From assembly GCF_900109325.1 (NCBI RefSeq), contig NZ_FNZU01000007.1, forward strand, positions 11,451 through 75,450: a DNA stretch of 64,000 nt, in the 5' to 3' direction. The notes under the pieces were generated by a model. It was not told the DNA's origin, searched no databases, and worked only from the letters and a program-made list of their open reading frames with translations. Every line of letters starts with the position of its first letter. Position 1 is the first letter of the stretch. Positions 25,394 to 34,837 of the stretch are shown piece by piece. The translations under genes were made by a program, and so were the position numbers. The stretch comes from Alkalibacterium pelagium. GTDB lineage: Bacteria > Bacillota > Bacilli > Lactobacillales > Carnobacteriaceae_A.

Positions 25394-26293
25394 TTGGATA
25401 TGACATGGAAAAAGTTTGGACTTACAGCAGCATCTGCATCAGTATTATTTTTAGCAGCATGTGAAACTGACGGAGACACTGCAGACAACGGTGAAGAAAT
25501 CGAAACAGTTGTCGATGGCGATGAAATAACTTTATCTTATGTAAGCTGGGATTCAGAAATCGCTTCAACACACGTCGTTGGAGAAGTACTTGAAGATTTA
25601 GGATACGACGTTACTTTGACTGCTCTTGACAATGCAATCATGTGGGAAGCAGTCGCTTCTGGAGACGCAGACGGAATGGTTGCTGCATGGCTGCCTGGTA
25701 CTCACGAAGCACAATTTGATGAGTATTCAGACAGAATGGAACACCTAGGAACAAACCTTGAAGGGGCCGTAATTGGATTAGTCGTTCCTGAATATATGGA
25801 TGTTGATTCTATTGCTGATCTTTCAGATGAAGCGGGTCAGACAATTACAGGAATCGAAGCAGGTGCTGGTGTTGTCGCTGCAGCTGAACAAGCTTTAGAG
25901 GATTACGAAAATCTTGACGGATGGAACGTACAGACATCTTCTTCAGGTGCAATGGTCCAGGAACTGACTACTGCATACCAGAACGAGGATGAAATTATCG
26001 TAACTGGATGGTCTCCTCACTGGAAGTTCTCTTCTTATGACTTGAAATATCTTGAAGATCCAGAAGGTTCTTTCGGAGAAGCTGAAACAATCGATACTTT
26101 TGTACGTGAAGGGCTATCTGAAGACCTACCAGAAGCTTATCAGTTACTTGATAATTTCTACTGGGAAACAGACCACATGGAAGAAGTCATGCTTGAAATC
26201 CAGGAAGGTGCAGAACCTGAAGATGCTGCCCGCAACTGGGTCGACAACAATTCGGATCTTGTATCTGAATGGATTGAAGGAATCGGCGAATAA
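25394..26293 (+). CDS. opuAC: Glycine betaine-binding lipoprotein
   Basis: This OpuAC-type extracellular binding protein is a lipoprotein with lipobox LAAC near residue 23. The mature part contains the blocks ISLSYV-like TLSYVSWDSEIAS, GWSPHWKF and WVDNN that form the Trp-rich betaine pocket. The start is set at TTG (25394) because AAGGAGAG lies 7 nt upstream; an in-frame ATG 6 nt later is possible, and the ATG further upstream lies inside that ribosome site. It is the last gene of the operon. Confidence 0.92.
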   Translation: MDMTWKKFGLTAASASVLFLAACETDGDTADNGEEIETVVDGDEITLSYVSWDSEIASTHVVGEVLEDLGYDVTLTALDNAIMWEAVASGDADGMVAAWLPGTHEAQFDEYSDRMEHLGTNLEGAVIGLVVPEYMDVDSIADLSDEAGQTITGIEAGAGVVAAAEQALEDYENLDGWNVQTSSSGAMVQELTTAYQNEDEIIVTGWSPHWKFSSYDLKYLEDPEGSFGEAETIDTFVREGLSEDLPEAYQLLDNFYWETDHMEEVMLEIQEGAEPEDAARNWVDNNSDLVSEWIEGIGE

Positions 26294-26332
26294 TCTGATC
26301 CTTTAACCTTGTATCTGATGTAATGCGCAATT

Positions 26333-26377
26333 AAAGGCAGGTAATAAACGGGCTGACCGTTTATTACCTGCCTTTTT
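26333..26377. terminator. Bidirectional terminator opuAC / M20 gene
   Basis: A 19-bp perfect stem beginning AAAGGCAGGTAATAAACGG with a 5-nt loop and flanking A/T runs separates convergent genes. Confidence 0.95.
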
Positions 26378-26384
26378 CCTTTCT

Positions 26385-27581
26385 TTAATTCGTTTCTAAA
26401 TAATTCAGTGCATAACGGACGTGCAGTTCAGTCGCATAAGCCAGACCTCTTTCATCTATATCGAATTGCTCATGATGATGGCCGTACCAGGTATCCGGAT
26501 CATCCAGATTCCTGGTCCCTACCCTGGCATAGACCCCTGGTGCTTCTGCAAGGAAATCAGCGAAGTCATCTGCACCCAGACTTTTCGGCTGACTGGTGAT
26601 GACCTGATCTGCTCCAACGATATCTGCTGCCACCCTTGCCGCACGTGCTGCCGGTTCTTCAGCATTGATCAGCGGCGCTGCGGCATCATAGTTTTCAAAC
26701 GTTATCGAGGCCCTGTGGGATTCAGCCACATGCTTTGCAACGCGCTCAACTGCTTCCAGTACAAACTGTCTCGTCTCATGACTGAATGTACGCACAGTTC
26801 CTTCCAGTTCAGCGTGATTGGCTACAATATTATAACGTGTCCCTGCATTCAATACCCCGACCGCGACGACCGCATTATCCAGAGGGCTGATCTCCCTTCC
26901 TACGATACTCTGGAGCTCAACGGTTATGGCAGCCGCAGCCAGCAAGGCATCCACCCCTTTGTCCGGCTGAGCAGCATGTGCACTTTTTCCCTGAACATTG
27001 ATTTTGAAAATATCGCATGACGCATTCGTCGCTCCAGGAACGGATACGATCCTTCCGACCGGCACACTGGAATCCAAATGGAGACCGAATACCTGATCAG
27101 TGTTTTCAACGAATCCCCCTTTAACAAACTGACGGGCACCTGCCCCTATTTCTTCAGCCTGCTGAAAAGCCAATTTGACTGTGCCTGAAAAGTGAGCTGC
27201 CTGTTTTTTAAGGATTTTCGCTGCACCAAGAAGGGCTGCCGTATGTCCGTCATGACCACATGCATGATGCAGTCCAGAATTTTTCGATTTATATGGCTTG
27301 TCTTTGGCATCTTCCAGCTCCAGCGCATCAATGTCTGCACGGAGAAGAATCGTTTTCCCTGGCCCTTTCTGCCCTACAATCGTTCCGATCGCACCCGTTT
27401 CTCCTACTGATTCGTATGGGATGCCAAGTTTATCCAGCTCTTCTTTGATTCGTCTGATTGTTTCGTACTCTTTTAAGCTCGCCTCAGGATACTGGTGGAA
27501 GTAGCGTCTCAGTGCGATGACCTCATCTGCTCCGGCCTGCACGTCTTCTCTGATTGATGTTTCCGTTAATACACTGCTCAT
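26385..27581 (-). CDS. M20D amidohydrolase in the methionine-transport operon
   Basis: This zinc-dependent N-acyl-amino-acid hydrolase has 398 residues. The conserved CGHDGHTAALLG, FQQAEEIGAGA and LGADDFADF blocks carry the metal ligands and catalytic Glu. AAGGAAGG precedes the chosen ATG. It is the last gene after metN-metI-metQ under tandem methionine T-boxes. An N-acetyl-methionine or related sulphur amino acid substrate is therefore likely by context; Bacillus has comparable deacetylases in sulphur-amino-acid operons. The exact substrate is inference. Confidence 0.85.
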   Translation of the reverse strand: MSSVLTETSIREDVQAGADEVIALRRYFHQYPEASLKEYETIRRIKEELDKLGIPYESVGETGAIGTIVGQKGPGKTILLRADIDALELEDAKDKPYKSKNSGLHHACGHDGHTAALLGAAKILKKQAAHFSGTVKLAFQQAEEIGAGARQFVKGGFVENTDQVFGLHLDSSVPVGRIVSVPGATNASCDIFKINVQGKSAHAAQPDKGVDALLAAAAITVELQSIVGREISPLDNAVVAVGVLNAGTRYNIVANHAELEGTVRTFSHETRQFVLEAVERVAKHVAESHRASITFENYDAAAPLINAEEPAARAARVAADIVGADQVITSQPKSLGADDFADFLAEAPGVYARVGTRNLDDPDTWYGHHHEQFDIDERGLAYATELHVRYALNYLETN

Positions 27582-27641
27582 TTTATCCTTCCTTTCAATT
27601 AGTAAGGCAACGATCTTCAATACGCTCGTTATCTATTGTGA

Positions 27642-28466
27642 TTAATCCCATGCCGGTACGGATGACCCTTTGGACGTTTCTTCAATGACTTCTTTTGTAT
27701 CTTCTGCCTGATACGCTTCAACTACTTTCTGATAGGCTTCATTATCGGCATCTTCTTCTCTTGCAACAATGATATTGACGTAAGGATCGGACTGCTCATT
27801 AACCGGCTCCAAGAAGATGGCATCCTCTGTCGGTACAAATCCTGCATCCACAGCCATTCCTGAATTGATAATCGATGCGGTCACGTCCTGCAGCGCTCTG
27901 GCTGTCTGAGCTGCATCAAGTTCCTGTATATCCAGATTCAGCGGATTGTCTGTGATGTCACTGACAGTAGGTGTCGTTCCGGCTTCCGGATCAACAGTGA
28001 TGAACCCAGCTGTCTGAAGCAGCAGGAGTGCTCGTCCACCATTAGTCACGTCATTTGGAATTGCAACTGTATCGTTTTCGCTAAGGTCATCTACATCAGT
28101 CAGCTTGTCGGAATAAATACCTAAAGGTGCGATCACTGTGTCTCCAATCGGTACCAGCGTTGTGCCACTGTCTTCGTTGAACGATTCAAGAAACAACTTA
28201 TGCTGGAAAGCATTCAGATCGATTTCTCCTTGTGCAAGGGCTGTATTCGGCTGGGCATAATCTGTGAATCTTACCAGTTCGACAGTCAGTCCTTCTTCCC
28301 TTTCCAGTTTTTCAATCACGAAATCCCAGACATCATTATTCTCTCCGACGACACCGATCGATACTGTTTCAGATTCTGTTTCTCCTGTAACAGCTCCACA
28401 TGCTGATAAAACAGCAACGATAAGTCCTAAACCTAAAGTGATGATTGATTTTTTAAATGTTTGCAT
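27642..28466 (-). CDS. metQ: Methionine ABC transporter, binding lipoprotein
   Basis: This NlpA/MetQ-family lipoprotein has 274 residues and lipobox LSAC near residue 23. The mature part has the family pattern ALAQGEIDLNAFQHKLFLE and TNGGRALLLLQTAGFI. It should capture methionine outside the membrane. It follows metI by 28 bp and is controlled through the methionine T-boxes upstream of metN. Confidence 0.93.
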   Translation of the reverse strand: MQTFKKSIITLGLGLIVAVLSACGAVTGETESETVSIGVVGENNDVWDFVIEKLEREEGLTVELVRFTDYAQPNTALAQGEIDLNAFQHKLFLESFNEDSGTTLVPIGDTVIAPLGIYSDKLTDVDDLSENDTVAIPNDVTNGGRALLLLQTAGFITVDPEAGTTPTVSDITDNPLNLDIQELDAAQTARALQDVTASIINSGMAVDAGFVPTEDAIFLEPVNEQSDPYVNIIVAREEDADNEAYQKVVEAYQAEDTKEVIEETSKGSSVPAWD

Positions 28467-28494
28467 TGTTGTTATCCCCTTTTTCTATTGTTTT

Positions 28495-29175
28495 TTAATG
28501 GCTTGTTTTCTTGACGAGATAATTCCCTATGACCTGACTGATCATGACAATAACCAGAATCGCTAATGTGGCTACGATCGTGACATCCGTCTGGAATCGA
28601 TTGTACCCTCTGGCTATAGCCAGGTTGCCTAAGCCCCCGGCTCCGATTGCCCCAGCCATAGCGGTCAGTCCAATCAGATTAATAATCGTTACTGAAGAAA
28701 CGCGGATGATCGATGGCAGGCCTTCTTTCAGATAAACACGGATGATGATCTCAAATGGCGAAGACCCCATGGCTTCCGCTGCTTCAACAACTCCCGGATC
28801 AACTTCCAGCAAAGCGTTCTGCACCTGTCTGGAATAGAACGGAACAGTCCCCACAACTAAAGGAACAATGGCTGCAGTGGTACCAATCGATGTGCCTACC
28901 AGCAGTCGGGTAAATGGAGCGATTAATGCCAGCATGATGATGAACGGCACAGACCTGAAAGCATTGACTCCTCTTTCAAGAAAGTCATAGAGTTTTATGT
29001 TTTCCAGAATTCCCCCTGTTTCAGTCACCACTAAGATAATTCCCAGCACTACTCCGAGTAGTCCTGCAATAAGGGCTGTCACTCCAACCATGTAGAGCGT
29101 CTCCCAGATACTGTCGATGATTTCTGACTGGATACTGAGGGAGTGGGCAAAAAAAGTTTCAAACCAGTTGATCAT
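28495..29175 (-). CDS. metI: Methionine ABC transporter, permease
   Basis: This MetI-family membrane subunit has 226 residues, about five transmembrane helices and an EAA loop (VVEAAEAMGSSPFEIIIRVYL). The RSVPFIIMLALIAPFTR block is typical. It lies between metN (12 bp) and metQ in the same operon. Confidence 0.94.
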   Translation of the reverse strand: MINWFETFFAHSLSIQSEIIDSIWETLYMVGVTALIAGLLGVVLGIILVVTETGGILENIKLYDFLERGVNAFRSVPFIIMLALIAPFTRLLVGTSIGTTAAIVPLVVGTVPFYSRQVQNALLEVDPGVVEAAEAMGSSPFEIIIRVYLKEGLPSIIRVSSVTIINLIGLTAMAGAIGAGGLGNLAIARGYNRFQTDVTIVATLAILVIVMISQVIGNYLVKKTSH

Positions 29176-29187
29176 TTGTCTTCCTCC

Positions 29188-30258
29188 TTAACTTATTTTC
29201 GTTCTTCTGAGTGGAATGACTGTATGCGATGTATCAATCAGATCCACTTTGACCTGCTTGGACTCCAGATAGGCAATCGCTTTGTCACGCTGATGCTTAT
29301 CTCCATTCAGTACAACAATCAGATTACCGATCGGTGTCTCCTGAAGGATCTCGACATTTCCGAACAGGATATTTGTTGTCACACCAAACTGAGCATATAG
29401 ACTGGCAATCAGCGGTGTGCTGGTGCTCTCTCCAACATAAGTAATTCGAGCCAGACTGTCATTGGCATGCAGGTCAAGCAGAGACGGATGCTTCCTGATT
29501 TTCTCCAGCGCCTGGTCGGCATGAGTCGCGGTATTGATGAATTCATTTGTCAGCTTGGCTTTAGGAGCAGTGAAGACCGATACCAGATCACCACTTTCAA
29601 TGACCCGTCCGTCATCCATAACAGCTACCTTGTTACATATTTCTTTGACTACCTGCATTTCGTGTGTGATGATCACAATCGTCAGGTCCAGCTTCTTATT
29701 CAATCGTTTAAGCAGCTCCAGGATCGAGCCAGTTGTTTTAGGATCCAGTGCGCTGGTGGCTTCATCACACAGGAGAACTTCAGGATCATTAGCCAGAGCA
29801 CGCGCAATGGCTACGCGCTGTTTCTGTCCCCCAGACAGCTGAGAAGGATACGCCTGCTTTTTATCTGCCAGACCGACCAGTTCAAGCAGTTCATCGACTC
29901 TCTGTCCTATTTCCTCCTTGGTCAATTCTGATCCTTTCAGTGGGTAAGCCACATTTCCTGCAACCGTTCTGGCCCGCATCAAGTTAAAATGCTGAAAGAT
30001 CATACCAATCTTTTTCCGCGCTGTCCTCAATTCTTTAGGACTAAGCACCGACAATTCCTGATTTTTGACGATTACTTGACCGGCAGTTGGCCGCTGCAGT
30101 AAATTGATGGTCCGTACCAGAGTACTTTTTCCAGCCCCACTGTATCCGACGATGCCATAAATATCCCCCTTTTCGACAGTCAGCGATACCTCCTGAACCG
30201 CCTTTACGGTCTGTTCTTTATCCTCAAAAGTCACATCTATATTTTTCAGCTCAATCAT
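29188..30258 (-). CDS. metN: Methionine ABC transporter, ATPase with NIL domain
   Basis: This MetN ATPase has 356 residues, with Walker [10 protein letters not shown], the signature LSGGQKQR, Walker [14 protein letters not shown], and a C-terminal NIL domain (about 270-345) that in MetN binds methionine for feedback inhibition. The start is MIELKNID at 30258, preceded by GGGGGAG. The frame runs further into the T-box terminator, which rules out the longer start. It heads the operon metN-metI-metQ-M20. Confidence 0.95.
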   Translation of the reverse strand: MIELKNIDVTFEDKEQTVKAVQEVSLTVEKGDIYGIVGYSGAGKSTLVRTINLLQRPTAGQVIVKNQELSVLSPKELRTARKKIGMIFQHFNLMRARTVAGNVAYPLKGSELTKEEIGQRVDELLELVGLADKKQAYPSQLSGGQKQRVAIARALANDPEVLLCDEATSALDPKTTGSILELLKRLNKKLDLTIVIITHEMQVVKEICNKVAVMDDGRVIESGDLVSVFTAPKAKLTNEFINTATHADQALEKIRKHPSLLDLHANDSLARITYVGESTSTPLIASLYAQFGVTTNILFGNVEILQETPIGNLIVVLNGDKHQRDKAIAYLESKQVKVDLIDTSHTVIPLRRTKIS

Positions 30259-30279
30259 CTGTCTCCCCCTCTTTATTTC

Positions 30280-30590
30280 AAAAAAAACGTCCGTCCCCAA
30301 GACCAGGTTAAACTGATCTTAAGGACGGACGAAAAGCCCGTGTTACCACCTTGATTCAAACCAGCCTTACGACTGATTCCTTTAAAAGCACCCCATGAAG
30401 GCGATGCTTCGGCGCTGTAGTGGGCGCACCCATGGCAGCCTTATGTCTGATGTTCTGCTCATCCGACACTCGGTACCCTGCTTCGAGTCCATTTTCCACT
30501 TGCTCAAGCAAACCTGCTCTCACCTGCCCAGGCTCTCTGTTGTTGCTGTCTTGTAAGTGTACTTTACTCTTCATTGCAGTATATAGCTAT
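30280..30590 (-). promoter_or_regulatory. T-box riboswitch 2 (proximal), methionine type
   Basis: This T-box leader lies directly before metN. The minus strand has AGAGAGCCTGGG in stem I, a specifier context TGGAAAATGG with ATG at 30490-30492, and T-box sequence AAGGTGGTAACACG (30339-30352). The terminator CGTCCGTCC/GGACGGACG (30280-30331) ends in eight T. Confidence 0.9.
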
Positions 30591-30599
30591 TTAATTGTA

Positions 30600-30915
30600 T
30601 AAAAAAACGTCCTTAAAAAAATCTTTATCCAAAGACTCTTTTAAGGACGACTCATAATTAATGATTATCGTGTTACCACCTTATTTTGCATGACCGTCTC
30701 CAGTCATGCCTCTGCCAGTGCACAGGGCATTTTCATTGATTCACTACTCCTGTAGACTGCGTCACTGTAACGGGTGAACCCGTAGCACGCTTACCCGACC
30801 GGGATCACCTGCTCCAATTCCAAGACCATTTTCCATTTATTCTTTCTTACCTGCTCCCACCACTACAGGCTCTCTGAGAAGACGTCCTAAATGTACTTTT
30901 CTTTTCACACTGTTT
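30600..30915 (-). promoter_or_regulatory. T-box riboswitch 1 (distal), methionine type
   Basis: This is a second complete T-box upstream of the first. The minus strand has AGAGAGCCTGTA, specifier context TGGAAAATGG with ATG at 30827-30829 and TAAGGTGGTAACACG at 30669-30683. A separate terminator CGTCCTTAAAA/TTTTAAGGACG (30601-30649) with a T run follows. Transcription must pass both to reach metN. Confidence 0.9.
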
Positions 30916-30951
30916 TCTTCTGTTATTCTCATTTTCAAGAACTTGATTATT

Positions 30952-30980
30952 ACTATACTTACTTCATAATCCTTTGTCAA
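30952..30980 (-). promoter_or_regulatory. Promoter of the metNIQ operon
   Basis: The minus strand has TTGACA (30975-30980), a 17-bp spacer and TATAGT (30952-30957), about 40 bp before the distal T-box. Confidence 0.8.
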
Positions 30981-30995
30981 ATCTTTTTTGAACTT

Positions 30996-32174
30996 TTATT
31001 TTTTTCCTTGAGTCAGCAGTTTCGGAGCCGTTGCATAAATCGCCGCTGCTCCAAGTGGCGCTGTGACGATGATAGAAAGGACAGCCAAAGCAAGGATCGT
31101 TGCACCCTGGCTTGCACCCATAGCCAATGGAATACCACCCATAGCAGCCTGAACAGTAGCTTTAGGTGTATAGGCGATCATGCAGAATAGTCTTTCTTTG
31201 TTGTTCAGTTCTGTATTCATTGTGGCAATCCAGACGCCGATACTCCGTCCAATTAGTCCCAACGCAATGATCATCAGCCCTATTATCCCCGCTTCCAGCG
31301 CTACCTCGATATTCACTTCTGCTCCGACTAGTGCAAACAGTAGGATCTGAAGGAATATCCATAAGCCAGCCAGAGACTGAGTAAAGTGAGCCGTGTGCTC
31401 TGGAATACGTTCCAGCAGGATAAAGCCAAGTGTCATGACTCCCAGCAGACTAGCAATGCCGACATACTCGCCCAATTCAACAAACAAGATAGCTGCAGCC
31501 AAGAGCAGCAGCAACTTTTCAACGTATTTCTTATCGAACTGTTTGAACAGGAAAGTAGCTAGAAAGGCGATTACTACCCCACCCAGTACACCAGCAATAA
31601 TACTGAACGGAATGGAGGCCAGTTCAAAAGCAATTGAGGTACCCTGGCTGCTTGTGCCTAACCCCAGAAAAAAAGTGAACAGAGTAATCGCAAATACATC
31701 ATCAATTGATGTCCCGGCAAGAAGCAGGGTCGGGACCTGTTTGTCTTCCCCGTATTCTTTTTCCTTCAGATCCAGCATGCTCGGGACAACCACTGCCGGT
31801 GAAACAGCAGCAATAATAAACCCCAGCATGCCTGCTTCAGCAAATGAGAAGTTGAGCAGATAATAGGCAAGGGCAGTAATCGTGATTCCTTCGAGAATAC
31901 AGGGAATACTGCCGATCTTCAAGGCGATCATGCCGACTTGTCTGATCTGGTTTTTCTTGATCCCCAGTCCCGCTCTGAGCAGGATAATGATCAGAGCAAA
32001 GGTTCTTATATCTTGAGAAACGGTCAGCAGATCACCGTCCAGCCAGTTCAGGACATATGGCCCAAGTGCCACTCCAACGAGGAGCATCCCAATTAATGGC
32101 GGAAGTTTAGCCTTAGAAACCAACTTCCCTCCGATGTATCCAAATAACAGCAGTAGTCCAATTCCAGTCAGCAT
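30996..32174 (-). CDS. Cation:proton antiporter (CPA family)
   Basis: This 392-residue integral membrane protein has about 12 hydrophobic segments. It shows LLRAGLGIKKNQ in helix region 4 and the ion-site stretch AAVSPAVVVPSMLDL with GTSIDDVFAITLF, where the conserved Asp pair lies, as in Na+(K+)/H+ exchangers. It should expel Na+ or K+ in exchange for protons, which fits a salt- or alkali-tolerant cell. The ion is not determined. It appears to be a single gene. Confidence 0.88.
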   Translation of the reverse strand: MLTGIGLLLLFGYIGGKLVSKAKLPPLIGMLLVGVALGPYVLNWLDGDLLTVSQDIRTFALIIILLRAGLGIKKNQIRQVGMIALKIGSIPCILEGITITALAYYLLNFSFAEAGMLGFIIAAVSPAVVVPSMLDLKEKEYGEDKQVPTLLLAGTSIDDVFAITLFTFFLGLGTSSQGTSIAFELASIPFSIIAGVLGGVVIAFLATFLFKQFDKKYVEKLLLLLAAAILFVELGEYVGIASLLGVMTLGFILLERIPEHTAHFTQSLAGLWIFLQILLFALVGAEVNIEVALEAGIIGLMIIALGLIGRSIGVWIATMNTELNNKERLFCMIAYTPKATVQAAMGGIPLAMGASQGATILALAVLSIIVTAPLGAAAIYATAPKLLTQGKK

Positions 32175-32230
32175 GTTTTGTTACTCCTTCTTATGTACGA
32201 GAAGAGAGTGATCTCTTCCCTTTCTTCGCT

Positions 32231-32878
32231 TCAGTGGATCGTTCCACCAATTTCTTTAATATCTTCTTTACCTTGATACATGACGATCGCTTCGATCCCC
32301 GCCGTCAGTGCCCGGATAATATCTTCCAGATGCATAGAGGGCAGATTTGGCTTGTCTACGACCTGCTCCGGTATAAACGGCACATGAACAAACCCACCCG
32401 TTTTATCAGGAAAGTACCGATCTAGAGTGAAGAGCACCTGATACATGATGTGATTGCATACAAATGTTCCAGCGCTATTTGATACACTCGCCGGGACACC
32501 GGCCTGCCTCATTTTCTCCACCATGGCTTTGACAGGAAGCGTGCTGAAATACGCTGCCGGTCCATCTGACTGAATCGGTTCGTCGATCGGCTGATTGCTC
32601 TTATTATCTGGAATTCGGGCGTCGTCTATATTGATTGCTACACGTTCGGGTGTGACACTGGAACGTCCTCCAGCCTGTCCGACACAGAGTATCACATCCG
32701 GATCAGCTTCTTTAATTTTCTCTTTCAATGCTTCTGCAGAGTTGTGAAACACCGTCGGCAGTTCCATTGTGATGATTTCAGCTCCAGCAATTTCGGAACT
32801 CAATCGCCAGACTGCTTCGTATGCCGGATTTATATTCTCTCCTCCAAAAGGGTCAAAACCCGTCACTAAAATTTTCAT
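32231..32878 (-). CDS. pcp: Pyrrolidone-carboxylate peptidase
   Basis: This cytoplasmic cysteine peptidase removes N-terminal pyroglutamate from peptides. The 215-residue protein carries the triad Glu78 (VTPERVAIN), Cys141 (NSAGTFVCN) and His165 ([10 protein letters not shown]). The start is [13 protein letters not shown]; the earlier in-frame start adds a non-family extension. No operon partner is obvious, with the antiporter 56 bp downstream. Confidence 0.95.
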   Translation of the reverse strand: MKILVTGFDPFGGENINPAYEAVWRLSSEIAGAEIITMELPTVFHNSAEALKEKIKEADPDVILCVGQAGGRSSVTPERVAINIDDARIPDNKSNQPIDEPIQSDGPAAYFSTLPVKAMVEKMRQAGVPASVSNSAGTFVCNHIMYQVLFTLDRYFPDKTGGFVHVPFIPEQVVDKPNLPSMHLEDIIRALTAGIEAIVMYQGKEDIKEIGGTIH

Positions 32879-33273
32879 ATCATCATTCCTCTCAAATCTG
32901 ACTATTCTGATACCTATTTTTAATATTTTAAAAGCCGGTAATGCCATTTATCTGGACTATAACCTTTTATCTCTTATTGATATGCTGAAGTGATAGTCGT
33001 CTACCGATATTTTACCATGCCTAAGTTGGCTCCGATAGGCATATTGCCCAGGCTTTCCTGCTCTAGTTAACCCAAGGGAATTAATAATACCAGTAGTACT
33101 ATATGGTCTTTTTAGTTTATATAAGATGAAAAGCCAATTCTTCGGCATTTTTTGTCTTAGTGTGTCTATACTGTTCAAACTCGCCGACCGGCACAATTGT
33201 TCCTACTTAAAACTTTAGAAATATCAAAAAAGACAGCCGGCAATCGTGTCGGCTGTCTCCGCTTTTTATCTAA
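32879..33273. other. Intergenic region with no recognised gene
   Basis: The minus strand stays open for 79 codons (33196-32957). The product has no recognised family, no clear ribosome site and a composition unlike its neighbours, so I do not call it a gene. The region otherwise holds the terminator of the upstream gene (33225-33257) and presumably the pcp promoter, which I could not fix. Confidence 0.5.
33225..33257 (-). terminator. Terminator after the 367-residue unknown gene
   Basis: The stem GACAGCCG/CGGCTGTC is followed by TTTTTT on the minus strand. Confidence 0.85.
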
Positions 33274-34377
33274 TTAATAGCGCGTGCGTCTATCCGGATC
33301 GATACGTTTCCATTGAACCGTTGTATCCATATTTTCCAATTTGACTACTTGTGTACACTGATACGTGCGGTACCATGACTTGATGTTAGGGGTCATGCTG
33401 TTGATGACTCGCTCAATGTTTGCCCCTTTAGGTGTATTCCAGTTTTCCGGAAAAGATAAGTTGATAACTGCTTTACCCTGCTGATGGACTACATTGTACT
33501 TCCCTTTCAAGGACCCGGCTTCTCCTGAAGGAACGATCTCGAACTCACCATAAATCGGTCGGCCTTCTTTGACTTCCTGATGATTAGGGAATGCCGGCTC
33601 GAAGGTTACTTCTACAGGATTCGTTTCATGTTCAACTGTAATGCGTTTAAGTTTATACAAATCATTTTTCGTTGTTTCATAAAGATAGGTGTTATGCTCA
33701 CCTCTAGCGATGCCATCCTCATCGATTTCTACCTGCTCCAAAGTATAACTTCCAGCTTCATTAAAGTTCGTCACGACCGAATCAGTCGAGAATTCGACAT
33801 AATAACGCGCCTGAAAGTCTTTTGGAAAGGCAAACGGATCAATTTCAACTACCTGCCCATCGATCGACAGGAATATTTCAGTGTCTCTCTTTCGGGCGAA
33901 ATCAAAATTATACAGGAAAAAGAGCGGCATGGAATGAGGCTCCTGGATGTGATTCCCTACAGACGGCAGCCAGGTCAATGGTTTAGTTTCCTTGTCAACT
34001 CTTTCATCGACATAGAGTACGATGCGGCGGCCCAGCTTGTCATTGAATACAAAGCCGGCATCCAGCTGACCGTTGGCATGTTCAAAATAGCCTTCATCAA
34101 ACTCCACTGTGTACCGTTCCTTCAGACCCTTTCCACCGATAGACAAAATCTCTTCTTCCTCTGAGATAGTCAACGTGTCCTGTACATAAGAATCTCTGTA
34201 GCCATCTGTACGCCAGGCAAGGACTCGGAAACCTTCCCCGTATGGTTCTCCGTTAATATAATGCAGTTCAAACGCCTCATATTCACTATCCGGATTTTTA
34301 TGAAAATGAATCATAGCCATTTTTTTAATGGGTGATAATCTGAATCTAAATGGTACATATGCTTTGCCTTTTTTCAT
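33274..34377 (-). CDS. Unknown cytoplasmic beta-rich protein
   Basis: I do not recognise this 367-residue protein. It has no signal peptide or membrane span. It reads as many short beta strands with aromatic and charged residues (for example FELHYINGEPYGEGF and GSLKGKYNVVHQQGKAVINLSF), suggesting a lipocalin-like or jelly-roll arrangement in two halves (about 15-180 and 190-367). A GAAGGTG site precedes the start. It is monocistronic between copZ and pcp. Amino-acid use is like its neighbours, so recent transfer is not indicated. Confidence 0.75.
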   Translation of the reverse strand: MKKGKAYVPFRFRLSPIKKMAMIHFHKNPDSEYEAFELHYINGEPYGEGFRVLAWRTDGYRDSYVQDTLTISEEEEILSIGGKGLKERYTVEFDEGYFEHANGQLDAGFVFNDKLGRRIVLYVDERVDKETKPLTWLPSVGNHIQEPHSMPLFFLYNFDFARKRDTEIFLSIDGQVVEIDPFAFPKDFQARYYVEFSTDSVVTNFNEAGSYTLEQVEIDEDGIARGEHNTYLYETTKNDLYKLKRITVEHETNPVEVTFEPAFPNHQEVKEGRPIYGEFEIVPSGEAGSLKGKYNVVHQQGKAVINLSFPENWNTPKGANIERVINSMTPNIKSWYRTYQCTQVVKLENMDTTVQWKRIDPDRRTRY

Positions 34378-34539
34378 TCTTTCACCTTCTTTAAAATTTT
34401 CTAGTTTCAGTTCAGCTTATAGTTTTCCACTTATCAATCTATAGAGATAATTCAATGATACACTATTTTTTCATATCTGTAAGCAATTTTGACTGAAAGA
34501 ACAACATTTTTGAAAGTGTTCTCATATTATATAAAGAAA

Positions 34540-34577
34540 CAGGCTGCCCACATTGAAGCTTTATGGACAGCCTTCAG
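34540..34577 (-). terminator. Terminator of the copYAZ operon
   Basis: The stem AGGCTG-CC/GG-CAGCCT on the minus strand is followed by GTTTCTTT, shortly after copZ. Confidence 0.75.
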
Positions 34578-34588
34578 ACTAAATTTTA

Positions 34589-34801
34589 TTAAGAGGTAAC
34601 AGAAACTACCGTGTATGTGGTATCAGCTAAAGCTTCTTTGAGCTTCTCTTCAGATACTTCTGTGTGGGAAACGATTTCTGCTTCTTTGGCATCCAGATTT
34701 ACTTGCACTTCCTGAACCCCTTCTACCTGTGTGAATGCAGCTTTTACTGAATTCGCACAGCCATTGCAGTTCATGCCTTCTACTATTGCTGTATATTTCA
34801 T
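34589..34801 (-). CDS. copZ: Copper chaperone CopZ
   Basis: This is a 70-residue heavy-metal-associated domain with the metal motif GMNCNGCANS (Cys-x-x-Cys) in its first loop. It binds Cu(I) in the cytoplasm and hands it to CopA or CopY. The start at MKYTAIVEG is chosen because AAGGAGAG precedes it; the TTG upstream lies inside that site. It is the last gene of copY-copA-copZ. Confidence 0.93.
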   Translation of the reverse strand: MKYTAIVEGMNCNGCANSVKAAFTQVEGVQEVQVNLDAKEAEIVSHTEVSEEKLKEALADTTYTVVSVTS

Positions 34802-34837
34802 AAATAATCTCTCCTTCAAATTTATACGATTTACTGA

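Noticed and set aside
30356-30574. A 72-codon frame between the two T-box terminators
   Set aside because: It is the T-box stem I RNA read as protein.
32957-33196. A possible transposase fragment in the pcp upstream region
   Set aside because: No recognised transposase motif, inverted repeat or target duplication could be seen.
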